Positions 9,703 to 17,899 of a stretch of 41,394 nucleotides of DNA are shown piece by piece (the first letter of the stretch is position 1; each line of letters starts with the position of its first letter). The translations under genes and the position numbers were made by a program. The stretch is from Nocardia suismassiliense (GTDB lineage: Bacteria; Actinomycetota; Actinomycetes; Mycobacteriales; Mycobacteriaceae). The stretch is from the NCBI RefSeq assembly GCF_900269665.1, contig NZ_LT985361.1, positions 2,661,925 through 2,703,318 of the forward strand, read 5' to 3'. The notes under the pieces are model-generated. The model was not told where the DNA came from. It saw only the letters and a list, made by a program, of their open reading frames with translations, and did not search any database.

Positions 9703-10788
9703 GTGGCGCACAAGGCGAGCGAAGAGATCGGGGCACGACCCGCCAAGGGTCTGCAGAGCCGCATCCTTCGGCGGGCCGGGCTGGCGGTGTCCCTCGGGAT
9801 CACCGCGGTGCTCGTCTCGGGCTGCTCCATCGACAATGTTTGGCTGCGGTTCGGCTGGCCCTCGGGTGTCACGCCGCAGGCCACCCGGATGCGGGAGCTG
9901 TGGACCTGGTCGATCGTCGCCGCCCTGGCGATGGGCGTGCTGGTGTGGGGTCTGACCTTCTGGACCGTCGCCTTCCACCGTAAGAAGCCGGACTCCCCGG
10001 AGTTCCCGCGCCAGACCGGGTACAACGTGCCGCTGGAGCTGACCTACACGGCCGTGCCGTTCGTCATCATCGCGGTGCTGTTCTACTTCACCGTCGTCGT
10101 GCAGAACTACGTGCACGAGAAGGTGGCCGACCCCGACGTCACCGTCGACGTGACCGCCTTCCAGTGGAACTGGAAGTTCGGCTACCGCGACGTGAACTTC
10201 AAGGACGGTTACCGCTTCGAAGGCATCGACACCACGCGTGAGTCGTCGAACCAGGAGCAGCTCGAGGAGTACAAGGAACGGACCAAGGACGGTCACCCGC
10301 AGCCGGGCCCGGTGCACGGCAAGCCGGAGAACGACATCCTGTCCTACCTGCACTACGACAAGGTCGAGACCTACGGTTCCAGCACCGAGGTGCCGGTCCT
10401 GGTGCTGCCGACCAACAAGGTCATCGAGTTCCAGCTCGCCGCCGCCGACGTGGTGCACGCCTTCTGGGTGCCCGAGTTCCTGTTCAAGCGCGACGTGATG
10501 CCGAACCCGAAGGAAAACCACTCGGACAACGTCTTCCAGATCAGCAAGATCGAAAAGGAAGGCGCGTTCGTCGGCCGCTGCGCCGAGATGTGCGGCACCT
10601 TCCACTCGATGATGAACTTCGAGGTCCGCGCCGTGTCGCCGGAGAAGTTCACCAGGTACCTGGACGCGCGCCAAGCGGGCAAGACCAACGCCGAAGCGCT
10701 CGACTCCATCGGTGAATCGCCGGTCGCCACCTCGACCAGGCCGTTCAACACCGAGCGCACGACCAAGACCGCGGCCGAGGCGAAGTAA
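9703..10788 (+). CDS. ctaC: Cytochrome c oxidase (aa3) subunit II
   Basis: Subunit II carries the CuA centre that takes electrons from the diheme QcrC. The start is GTG 9703, 7 nt after AGGAAGG; in-frame ATG 9676 and GTG 9697 are less well placed. The 361-residue lipoprotein has a basic N-terminus and lipobox LVSGC (Cys41), two membrane helices (about residues 65-90 and 115-135), then a periplasmic cupredoxin domain. CuA ligands are visible as VVHAFW plus C293-AEM-C297, H301 and M304. The FQWNWKFGY aromatic patch typical of subunit II is present. A long charged insert (about residues 180-220, NQEQLEEYKERTKDGH) is characteristic of actinobacterial CtaC. Only 9 nt separate it from ctaF. Confidence 0.96.
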   Translation: MAHKASEEIGARPAKGLQSRILRRAGLAVSLGITAVLVSGCSIDNVWLRFGWPSGVTPQATRMRELWTWSIVAALAMGVLVWGLTFWTVAFHRKKPDSPEFPRQTGYNVPLELTYTAVPFVIIAVLFYFTVVVQNYVHEKVADPDVTVDVTAFQWNWKFGYRDVNFKDGYRFEGIDTTRESSNQEQLEEYKERTKDGHPQPGPVHGKPENDILSYLHYDKVETYGSSTEVPVLVLPTNKVIEFQLAAADVVHAFWVPEFLFKRDVMPNPKENHSDNVFQISKIEKEGAFVGRCAEMCGTFHSMMNFEVRAVSPEKFTRYLDARQAGKTNAEALDSIGESPVATSTRPFNTERTTKTAAEAK

Positions 10789-10797
10789 GGGACTGAT

Positions 10798-11214
10798 ATG
10801 AAGATCGAAGCGCGGATATTCGAACTGCTGACGGTGTTCTTCATCATCGTCGCGATTGTCTACGGCTACTTCACCGGCGTCTCCCGCACCGGCGTGGAAT
10901 GGGCAGGGACCACCGCGACCGTGCTCACCGCCGGCCTGTCGCTGATCATCGGCACCTACTTCCGCTTCGTCGCACGTCGCCTCGACCTGCGCCCCGAAGA
11001 CTACGAAGACGCCGAAATCGTCGACGGCGCAGGCGACCTGGGCTTCTTCTCGCCCGGCAGCTTCTGGCCCATCACCCTCGCCGCCGCAGGCTCCATCACC
11101 GCCCTCGGCCTGGCCTTCTTCCAGTTCTGGCTGATCGGCCTCGGCGTAATCTGCGTGCTGATTGCCGCCGCAGGACTCGTCTTCGAGTACTATCTCGGAC
11201 CTGAAAAGCACTGA
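10798..11214 (+). CDS. ctaF: Cytochrome c oxidase polypeptide 4 (actinobacterial CtaF)
   Basis: A 138-residue integral membrane subunit of the aa3 oxidase. It has an N-terminal helix ([18 protein letters not shown]), a second helix ([20 protein letters not shown]), a conserved cytoplasmic patch [20 protein letters not shown], then [18 protein letters not shown] and a last helix pair. These features define the actinobacterial subunit IV family. It follows ctaC directly, with GGGA before its ATG. A strong terminator follows. Confidence 0.95.
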   Translation: MKIEARIFELLTVFFIIVAIVYGYFTGVSRTGVEWAGTTATVLTAGLSLIIGTYFRFVARRLDLRPEDYEDAEIVDGAGDLGFFSPGSFWPITLAAAGSITALGLAFFQFWLIGLGVICVLIAAAGLVFEYYLGPEKH

Positions 11215-11224
11215 GCTATCCCAC

Positions 11225-11259
11225 GAAAGCCCCCTCCGCTGATTGCGGAGGGGGCTTTC
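11225..11259 (+). terminator. 15-bp hairpin after ctaF
   Basis: GAAAGCCCCCTCCGC (11225-11239) and GCGGAGGGGGCTTTC (11245-11259) pair perfectly around loop TGATT, 10 nt after the ctaF stop. The arms end in AAA/TTT, giving a short U-run. This is a strong intrinsic terminator that closes the ctaC-ctaF operon. Confidence 0.9.
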
Positions 11260-11538
11260 GCGTTCCATGGGCGACTTGACGCAGGTTTCGTGTTCTTGAC
11301 GTGTGTTGCAGCGTGCGTCAAAAGTGTGCGGCGTGCGTCAAGTGCGCACCTTGCGTTAAGTGGGCGCGAAGGGGGTTGGGCGTGCGGGGGCGGTGCGGTC
11401 TCGGTTGTTGTGGATTGCAGCAGCCTCGGTTCGCGCGGGCACCAGCAGTCCTAGTCGACCTGCTCGGGCACGGCTGCTCGGCACGCCGAAGACCGATAGC
11501 CGCATCGTCGCCAGCTCGGCCGTGACCTGGCCGCCGGA
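11260..11538. repeat. Intergenic ~20-bp degenerate repeat (about 11275-11362)
   Basis: About five loose copies of a unit resembling GCGTGCGTCAAGTGCGCACC follow the ctaF terminator (GACTTGACGCAGG, TTCTTGACGTG, GCGTGCGTCAAAAGTG, GCGTGCGTCAAGTG, TTGCGTTAAGTG). The rest of the gap, before the convergent SDR-like gene, shows nothing definite. Confidence 0.55.
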
Positions 11539-12351
11539 CTAGATGCCGAAGGCGTGCATGAGGCGGGCGGTGGAGCGGGGGGCTACGCCGGCTAGGGCGT
11601 AGAGGGTGCGGGTGAAGCGGGGTTCGGGGCGGGGGGTGGTGGTGTGGATGGCGGATTGGATGCGGTGGGCGGTTTGGTCGGCTTCGTTGTGGTCTTCGGT
11701 GGAATCGAGGTCTGCTCGGAAGGCGGGGTAGTGGACGGCGGTGACTTGGATGCCGTGCGGGGATAGTTCGGCGTCGGCGCATTGGCCGAAGGTGGTCCAG
11801 GCGGCTTGGGCGCTGGCGTAGGAGGCGAAGTTCGGGGCGGCGCCGGTGCGCACGTTCCAGGGGCCGACGTTGATCACGTGGCCGGAGCCGGAGCGCAGCA
11901 TGGCGGGTAGCAGACCGAGGGTCAGGCGTAGGGGGCCGAAGTAGTTGGCGGCCATCATTCGCTGATAGTCGCGGAACTTGTGTAGTGACTGGGTTACTGG
12001 TCTGCGCACGGGTCGCCCGGCGGTGTTGATCAGCACATCGACGGCGCCGAATTCGCTGAGCACCCAGGTGACCAGCTCATCGACATCGCCGAGTGCTGAG
12101 ATGTCGCACCGGTACCAATGCGCGTCACCATTGTTCGCGCGGATCTGGTCGCAGGCCGCGATGAGCTGATCGCTGCCACGCGCAACCAACAGCAGTTGCG
12201 CACCTTGGGCGGCAAGCGTGTGCGCAGTGGCCAGGCCGACATCCGAACAGGCGTCGGTGATCAGGACACGTCGGCCGACGAGCGAGCGCTCCGGCGGACG
12301 GTGGCGTCTACGATCGGTGAATCCCACCGGGGCAGCACGAAATTCGGGCAT
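11539..12351 (-). CDS. SDR-fold protein lacking catalytic residues (probable pseudoenzyme)
   Basis: From ATG 12351 the product is 270 residues (GTG 12357 is equally possible; GAAGG lies just upstream). The Rossmann pattern and the segment INTAGRPVRRPV followed by RMMAANYFGPLRLTLGLLPA resemble the SDR domain of mycobacterial fatty-acyl reductases. Key positions are altered: the nucleotide loop normally TGASSGIG reads TDACSDVG (residues 32-39), the catalytic Ser region reads NVGPWN (Gly163-Pro164), and the Tyr-x3-Lys pair reads Y178-ASA-Q182. It retains Asn136 and Tyr178. The frame is intact with no stop or shift, so it is likely expressed but probably not an oxidoreductase. It may have a binding or structural role. 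Confidence 0.8.
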   Translation of the reverse strand: MPEFRAAPVGFTDRRRHRPPERSLVGRRVLITDACSDVGLATAHTLAAQGAQLLLVARGSDQLIAACDQIRANNGDAHWYRCDISALGDVDELVTWVLSEFGAVDVLINTAGRPVRRPVTQSLHKFRDYQRMMAANYFGPLRLTLGLLPAMLRSGSGHVINVGPWNVRTGAAPNFASYASAQAAWTTFGQCADAELSPHGIQVTAVHYPAFRADLDSTEDHNEADQTAHRIQSAIHTTTPRPEPRFTRTLYALAGVAPRSTARLMHAFGI

Positions 12352-13265
12352 CGGCACAGCAACCTTCACACGCGATCGGGCTGAACACACGCACGGCACC
12401 CCGCCGACAGTGCCGAAGCCGCCTGCCGCCGCAACCTTCTGGCGACCACATGCGGCCGGTCACAGTATAGGGTTTGCCACCCGGTTGATGGAGCCGTTCG
12501 CGCGGATGCCCAGTGCTGGTTCGCTAACCACCAGACGAACACTGCTGAGCCCCGCGCACCTCACCAGCTACCCACCAGCCCAGCTCCGCCGCTGAAGGGG
12601 GCATGAGGCCGTCACATTCAGCGGGTTGCCGCCGCAACGTCCCGTGCGGTGATCGGTAGCTCACTGAGTGGGACATCAGGACGCCGCGTCCTGCGGTTTT
12701 CCGCTGCCGTGTCCCGTTGGGCGCTCGGTGGTTCGCTGAGTGGGACGTTAGGGCGTTGCGTCCGGTGGCTTTGTCGGCCTGCTAGGGGCGTGCGGGCCAG
12801 AGGCATGCCTGCACAAGTCGACCGCCGAACGGGACATCAAGCCGTCATATCCAGCGCGCCGCCGCCGCTACGCCCCGGTCGGTGATCGGTAGCTCACCGA
12901 GTGGGACATGAGGGAGTCGCGTCTTGGGGTTCGCCGCCACCATGTCCCGTCGGGTGATTGGTGGATCGCGGAGTGGGACATGAGGACGCCGCATCCTGCG
13001 GTTTGCTGCCGTCATGTCCCGTCGGGTACTCGGTGGCACGCCGAGTGGGGCATGAAGGGGTCGTGTCCTGCGTCCCCATCGTCCGTTCGATTATCGCCTG
13101 TACGGGGCGATCGCCGAAACGGACGTAAGGACGTCGCGTTCTGGCCGGAGTCGCGTTCAACTCGTGGCCGACGGCACCGCCGCCGAAACCGCGCGGCGGT
13201 GAACGCATTCAGCCGGAAACTTCCGGCGCCGGCTGCGAGTCAGCACCCGCGACCGATGCTGACCC
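12352..13265. repeat. 72-bp structured tandem array (about 12636-13085) in a 914-bp gap
   Basis: Copies anchored on GTCCCGT begin at 12639, 12711, 12872 (as CGCCCCG), 12944 and 13016, with exact 72-bp spacing inside each group; the stretch near 12783-12870 is a decayed copy. Each unit has outer arms GTCCC / GGGAC (often ATGTCCC / GGGACAT) about 26 nt apart, enclosing a smaller hairpin such as ACTCGG / CCGAGT. Pairing is mostly maintained by wobble or paired changes. Small minus-strand frames here only reflect the 72-nt period. In 12352-12620 a TATACT near 12470 (minus strand) could be the -10 of the SDR-like gene. Confidence 0.75.
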
Positions 13266-14543
13266 CTACTCCTCCGACTCGTACCGCAGCGCATTCTCCG
13301 ACCGGCAGATCTCATCGATCCCGGACACGATGTCGCGCAAGAGTTCTGAGGGGAGGGCGGCGGGGCGGAGGCGGCTGGTGAAGGTGATGAGGCCGTGGTC
13401 TTCGGGGGAGAGGCTGCGGGCGGCGGATTCGGAGCGCAGGTAGCGGGAGCGGACGCCGTAGGTCATGGCGGAGATGACGGTGAAGCAGCCGGTGCGTTCG
13501 CGGTGGCCGGCGAACAGGTCGTGCAGGCGGTAGAAGACCGACGTGTAGCTGGAGAGGGGCGCGAAAATGCCGACGCGGTAGGCGGGTCCACGTTCGGAGG
13601 AGCTGAGGGCGGTGTCGGCGAGGTATTCGGCGTCGCGCAGGGTTTGCACCTTCGGCGCGAACAGCACCGCGCCCGCGGCGGCGTTGCGCAACGGCATGCC
13701 TGCGGGTCCGGAAGCGGCGGACGCGATGACGCCCAGCGACTTTCTCGCTCGCGACCCGACCTCGCGGCGCGCCCGCACCGAACGGGTGGGTGCGGTGGGA
13801 TGCAGGGTCGACCACTGGCCGAACCGCACCGTGCCCAGCTGCACATGCCCGACACCGCCGGGTCGTGCGACCTTCAGCGGCGCGGTGTCGACCCACCGGC
13901 CTACTTGCAGCGCCGCGTTGCCCGGCCGCATGATCTCGGCGTAAGCGTGTTCGACGAAGGAGTCGAAGTCGAGGAAGCGGTCCGCGTTGGTGGTGAGCCA
14001 GGTGCGGTCCTTGTCGATGTCGATCACGTCGAGGGTGAGCGCGGTGATGATGCCCGCGCGGCCGCCCGCGCCGAGAATGCGGTGGAAACGCTCGGCGTGG
14101 TGGGTGCGCCCGCAGGTGCCGATGCGTCCGTCGTTGTCGACGTATTCGAGATCGACGACCTGATCGATGAACATGCCGTACTTGTGCGAGGCCGCGCTCA
14201 CCCCGCCCACGGACGCGAATCCGCCCGCGGTGATGTCGCGGTGGTCGCCGACGATCGGCAGGCCGAGCCCGTGCGCGCCGAGCCGCCGGTCGATGTCGGA
14301 CAGCTTGGCGCCCGCCTGCACGCGCACCGTCCGCCGCCCCAGGTTGATGTCGAGCACCTGATTCATCCGGCGCAGCGACACCACCGTCGGCTGGGCGGGC
14401 AGCGTCAGGCCGTCGTCGAGTTGCTCGCCGCCGCGCACGGTCAGCCGTTGCGCGCGTCCGCGTGAATCCCGAACCGTGCGAACGACATCCGCCGTATCGC
14501 GGGGTAGGTATTCCTCGGCGGAGACAAACTGCGGCGTGCTCAT
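13266..14543 (-). CDS. FAD-linked oxidase (VAO/PCMH flavoprotein family)
   Basis: A 425-residue protein with an N-terminal PCMH-type FAD-binding domain: RLTVRGGEQ, VVSLRRMNQVLDINLGRRT, VQAGAKLSDIDRRL, then GDHRDITAGGFASVGGVSAA followed by SHKYGMFIDQV (residues 99-127), which is the FAD-pyrophosphate signature. LGAGGRAGIITALTLDV completes the domain. The C-terminal substrate domain is not diagnostic. Relatives oxidise sugars, lactones, alcohols or lignin-type compounds. It reads in the same direction as the PhoD-like gene 51 nt upstream, so the two may share a transcript. No clear ribosome site precedes ATG 14543. The substrate is unknown. Confidence 0.85.
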   Translation of the reverse strand: MSTPQFVSAEEYLPRDTADVVRTVRDSRGRAQRLTVRGGEQLDDGLTLPAQPTVVSLRRMNQVLDINLGRRTVRVQAGAKLSDIDRRLGAHGLGLPIVGDHRDITAGGFASVGGVSAASHKYGMFIDQVVDLEYVDNDGRIGTCGRTHHAERFHRILGAGGRAGIITALTLDVIDIDKDRTWLTTNADRFLDFDSFVEHAYAEIMRPGNAALQVGRWVDTAPLKVARPGGVGHVQLGTVRFGQWSTLHPTAPTRSVRARREVGSRARKSLGVIASAASGPAGMPLRNAAAGAVLFAPKVQTLRDAEYLADTALSSSERGPAYRVGIFAPLSSYTSVFYRLHDLFAGHRERTGCFTVISAMTYGVRSRYLRSESAARSLSPEDHGLITFTSRLRPAALPSELLRDIVSGIDEICRSENALRYESEE

Positions 14544-14594
14544 GGCACGAAAGCTACTACAGCGCGGCCCGCGCCGCTCGCCCGATCTCCTGTG

Positions 14595-16160
14595 CTACCG
14601 GGCGGTCGGTTCCAGCCGCTGGCTGAACAGCACGGATCCGCTCGCATCGCACAGATCGACCGTCAGTTCCCTTGACTTGCCATCGATCCGCACCTCGCCG
14701 AAATGCTGGAAGGCATCGAGCGGAGAACTGTTCTGTACGGGCGGGGCGTGCACGAACACCGCCTCCGGGCCGAACGTCGCATCCAGCGGATTCGGGCCGA
14801 ACGCACCTGCATTGAGCGGTCCGGAGACGAACTCCCAGAACTCGTCGAAGTCGGTGAACGCCGCACGCTCGGGGGAGTAGTGGTGCGCCGCGGTGTAGTG
14901 CACGTCGGCGGTCAACCAGACCACGTCGGTCACCTTGTTCGCCTTGATCGCCGAGAGCACCTGGGCGATCTCGGTTTCCCGGCCGGACGGCGCGCCGGGA
15001 TCGCCGTTGGCCGGACCCTCGAACGCGACAGTGTCCTTCTGTTCACCGTCCTTGACGACCAGACCGAGCGGTAGGTCGTTGGCGACGATCTTCCAGGTCG
15101 CCTGCGAATCACGCAGACCCTCGATCAGCCACCTCGTTTGTTCCGGACCGAAGATGCGACCCTCGGGACCGTTGTTCGCGTCGTTGGTGTCCTTGTAGGT
15201 GCGCATGTCCAGCACGAAGACGTCCAGCAGCGGGCCGTAGGAGATCTTGCGGTAGAGGCGGCCGTCCACAGCTTCCCTGGGCTCCACCGGCATCCACTCG
15301 TGGAACGCCTGCCAGGCGCGGGTGGCCAAGGTGTCCATGCTGCGCTCGGTGTAGTCCTTGGCCGCCGGGACGAGTCCGCCCGGGTACCAGTTGTTGACCG
15401 TCTCGTGGTCGTCCCACTGCACCACCTGTGCGACAGCGGAATTGAAGCGCAGGTAGTTCTGGTCGGTCAGGTTGTAAGCGTAGTTGCCGCGGAACTGCTG
15501 AAGGGTTTGTGCGGGAGCGCTTTTCGCCTCGGTGACGATGTTGCGCCAGATTCGCCCGTCGGGGAGCGTCACGGATTCCTTGATGGGATTGTCCGCGTAG
15601 ATGCAATCGCCCGAGTGGATGAACAAGTGTGGGTCGCGGGCGGCCATGGTGGCGAAGATCTTCATGCCGCCGAGGTCGGGGTTGATACCGAAACCCTGGC
15701 CGACGACGTCGCCGGACCACTGCAGTTTGATGTCGGACGCGCCGGTGGGGACGGTGCGGAACACGCCGGTGATCGGTTCGGAGGTGCCGCCGTCGTCGCC
15801 CTCCAAGGTGACCCGGTAGTGCACTTGCTCGCCCGCGGGCAGGCCGTTGACGCGCACCCGGCCGGTGCCGTCGGAATCCGGGGTGAGCAACGGCCCGGTG
15901 AATCGCTTGACGTTGGTGAAGGATTCAGTCGAGGCGGTCTCCACGATCAGCTTCGCGGGGCGGTCGGAACGCGCCCAGACCAGCGCGCCGTCGCTGCGTG
16001 GATCACCCACTGCGACACCGTGCGTCAGCACCGGGCGGTGCCGGACCAGGCCGGGTCCGTCGTTCGACGAGCACGCCGCCAGCGCGGGGGCGGCCACGAG
16101 GCCGAGCGCGGAGGTGCGCAGCAGGGTGCGGCGGGAGAAGCCGGAGGTCGAACCAGTCAT
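14595..16160 (-). CDS. PhoD-like alkaline phosphatase/phosphodiesterase, Tat-exported lipoprotein
   Basis: From ATG 16160 (AGGG 8 nt upstream; GTG 16169 is an alternative) the product has 521 residues. It opens with a twin-arginine signal, SRRTLLRTSALGLVAAPALA, ending in lipobox LAAC (Cys30), so it should be exported folded and lipid-anchored outside the membrane. PhoD features follow: an Ig-like N-terminal domain (HGVAVGDPRSDGALVWAR), then WSGDVVGQG, FIHSGDCIYAD, VVQWDDHETVNNW and VWLTADVHYTAAHHY, which supply the metal ligands. PhoD enzymes cleave phosphodiesters and monoesters with Fe3+/Ca2+. A role in phosphate scavenging or wall polymer turnover is inferred. Confidence 0.9.
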   Translation of the reverse strand: MTGSTSGFSRRTLLRTSALGLVAAPALAACSSNDGPGLVRHRPVLTHGVAVGDPRSDGALVWARSDRPAKLIVETASTESFTNVKRFTGPLLTPDSDGTGRVRVNGLPAGEQVHYRVTLEGDDGGTSEPITGVFRTVPTGASDIKLQWSGDVVGQGFGINPDLGGMKIFATMAARDPHLFIHSGDCIYADNPIKESVTLPDGRIWRNIVTEAKSAPAQTLQQFRGNYAYNLTDQNYLRFNSAVAQVVQWDDHETVNNWYPGGLVPAAKDYTERSMDTLATRAWQAFHEWMPVEPREAVDGRLYRKISYGPLLDVFVLDMRTYKDTNDANNGPEGRIFGPEQTRWLIEGLRDSQATWKIVANDLPLGLVVKDGEQKDTVAFEGPANGDPGAPSGRETEIAQVLSAIKANKVTDVVWLTADVHYTAAHHYSPERAAFTDFDEFWEFVSGPLNAGAFGPNPLDATFGPEAVFVHAPPVQNSSPLDAFQHFGEVRIDGKSRELTVDLCDASGSVLFSQRLEPTAR

Positions 16161-16785
16161 GGGGATCACCCTGGACCAGCTATCTCAACGCAATGTGAAC
16201 GGGTACGGTCCGGTGGGGTAACTGGGCGGCCTGCGCGGACAGTTTCGGGCCGGTCAGGGGGAATTTCCGCGGTGCGATGGGGAAAGTGTCCGGGCAGGCC
16301 GGGTGCCCCGCAGACCTGGGGGCGAGTCGGACACCGTTGAGGGGATCTCGATTTCGTCGCTGTCATGTGCCGCTAATGCTCTCAGTTGAAGTCGAGTCGA
16401 GTGTGGCTGGGGCGAGCCACAGCCGAGGCCATGGTTGGAACTGTGCGATAACCGCGGTCGCCGCTGTGGTCGGAGTCGCGCCGCAGTCGCGGTCGCGATT
16501 GAGCTGCGGTGGCCGAGGTCGGGCCGGAGTTGGAGCTGTGCCATGGCGGCCGTCGCCGCGTGGTCGGTGTCGGCGCTATGCCGCGGTCGCAGTCGCCGTC
16601 GCTGCCGTGCCGCTGCCGTGGTCGGAGCCGCCGCCGTGGCCGAAGTTGGAGCCGTGCCATGGACGCAATAGCTTCTGCCGCTGCCGCTGCCGTGCCGCTG
16701 CCGCTGTCGGGTCGGAGCCGTGCCGCAGCCGTCACCGCGTCCGGGCCACAGCTGTATGGCCTTGCCCTACTCAGTGTTCGGGACG
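16161..16785. repeat. Intergenic low-complexity array (about 16380-16740)
   Basis: Degenerate repeats built on GTTGGAGCYGTGCCATGG (near 16529 and 16645, with a weaker form near 16434) are mixed with alanine-codon-like GCCGCTGCCGTGCCGCTGCC stretches. Unit spacing is about 95-116 bp. No gene is supported. It lies between the PhoD-like gene start and the VOC gene stop. Confidence 0.55.
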
Positions 16786-17163
16786 TTACCCGATGGGTAT
16801 GGCGGGGACGGTCAGGCAGAAGGGGTGGCCGGATGGGTCGAGGAGGACTCGCCAGCGGTCGGGTTCGGGTTGCGGGTCGGGTTTGGAGGCGCCGAGGGCG
16901 ATTGCGGCCTGTTCGGCGCTGTCGAGTGCGGTGACGAACAGGTCGAGGTGCATCTGTTTGGGGACCCGGTTGCCGGGCCAGTCCGGCGGGATGTGGTCGT
17001 CTACCCGCTCGATCGTCAGTGTGACGCCATCGCCCTGGAGCACCACCAGTTCATCGGATTCGTACTCGAGCTCGAGACCGAGCAGCTGCCGGTAGAACAG
17101 CCCTAGTCCGCGTGGATCCTTACTGTCTAGCGAGATGGCGCCGAACTTGGCTGTCGCGGTCAC
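16786..17163 (-). CDS. VOC-superfamily protein (glyoxalase/bleomycin-resistance/dioxygenase fold)
   Basis: A 125-residue, GTG-started protein with two beta-alpha-beta-beta-beta modules: GAISLDSKDPRGLGLFYRQL followed by LGLELEYESDELVVLQG, then QMHLDLFVTALDSAEQAAIA and DRWRVLLDPSGHPFCLTVP. The pattern fits the glyoxalase-like subgroup common in actinobacteria. Candidate metal ligands are His and Glu in the second module, but the first module lacks an obvious His at the usual place, so metal catalysis is doubtful. It is divergent from the monooxygenase cassette across a 736-bp gap. The substrate is unknown. Confidence 0.82.
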   Translation of the reverse strand: MTATAKFGAISLDSKDPRGLGLFYRQLLGLELEYESDELVVLQGDGVTLTIERVDDHIPPDWPGNRVPKQMHLDLFVTALDSAEQAAIALGASKPDPQPEPDRWRVLLDPSGHPFCLTVPAIPIG

Positions 17164-17899
17164 AGCTTCCCCCTGCAGTTCGTCGACCCGCTGGGTGGCG
17201 AGGTCGTTGATCGGTTGGCGGTTCCGATCGCGAGTTTAATGGGTGGGGCGGGTCGGTTTTACTTGGCGCAGAAGACTATTCGTGTTTTCTTTGGTGATAC
17301 CCCTACTCGGGAACCGAGTAATGCCGAGTAGATACGGTCGGAGAGCGTTGCGCCGGTGGCTGATTGGCAAGGCTCCCCACATGATGGCCGACACGTGTGG
17401 TGCTTGCCGGGGAAGCTTGTCGCGCACGCGTATTACCGAGGGTGTAGTTCACGACGGCCGCGCAAATCTATTGCGCCACCGGCGAAAACTGTGTCGCCGG
17501 GACGTCCGCTTCGACGCGAGGCATGGTTGCTGCGTGCCGTCGTTGAATTCTGCACCAACGGATCGACCGGCCTTCTCGTGGCGGTCATTGTCGTGACATC
17601 ACGAACTCGGGCTGATTCCTGACCGAAGGTGTCGCTCCCGCTGCACGACAGAACCCCTATCAGGACCCCGTCAAGCGGGCCGGAGCGCTACTGCTCCGAT
17701 CTGATCCTTGACTTATCGAGTCACTAGAGGAATCATCTGATTCCGATGGAATCGGGTGATTCCTGTAGGGCCGCGGCGCCTGGTCAGCTGCTGGTGGAGC
17801 GGCCCGATCGAAGGGTCAGCCCCTGGTAGGAGGGCAATGCCTTGCTTTGTCGTCGACACCTACCCGCAGCCGACCGTGTAGCGAAACAGGAAGTAGCCC
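17164..17899. promoter_or_regulatory. Long divergent control region between VOC gene and monooxygenase cassette
   Basis: This 736-bp gap is less GC-rich than its surroundings, especially 17230-17330. It contains the dyad TACTCGG-GAA-CCGAGTA (17304-17320) with a third CCGAGTA half-site at 17324-17330, and the promoter/palindrome at 17708-17763 listed separately. Short frames on both strands lack any protein-like character. Confidence 0.5.
17708..17763 (+). promoter_or_regulatory. Candidate promoter with overlapping palindromic operator for the monooxygenase cassette
   Basis: TTGACT (17708-17713), a 17-nt spacer and AATCAT (17731-17736) resemble a sigma-70-type promoter. The -10 overlaps a 35-bp inverted repeat (17729-17763) whose core GATTCCGATGGAATC (17739-17753) is a perfect dyad; outer arms GGAATCA / TGATTCC extend it. 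A site over the -10 suits a repressor. The TetR-type protein at 20355 is the obvious candidate, by inference. Confidence 0.55.

Noticed and set aside
12618..13039. Two short leftward frames (62 and 64 residues) with a 24-residue repeat
   Set aside because: They are in different frames of the same 72-bp array, lack ribosome sites, and the period alone explains the repeat peptide.
17243..17596. 117-residue rightward frame before the monooxygenase
   Set aside because: Arg/Cys-rich with no recognisable motif or ribosome site; lies over regulatory dyads.
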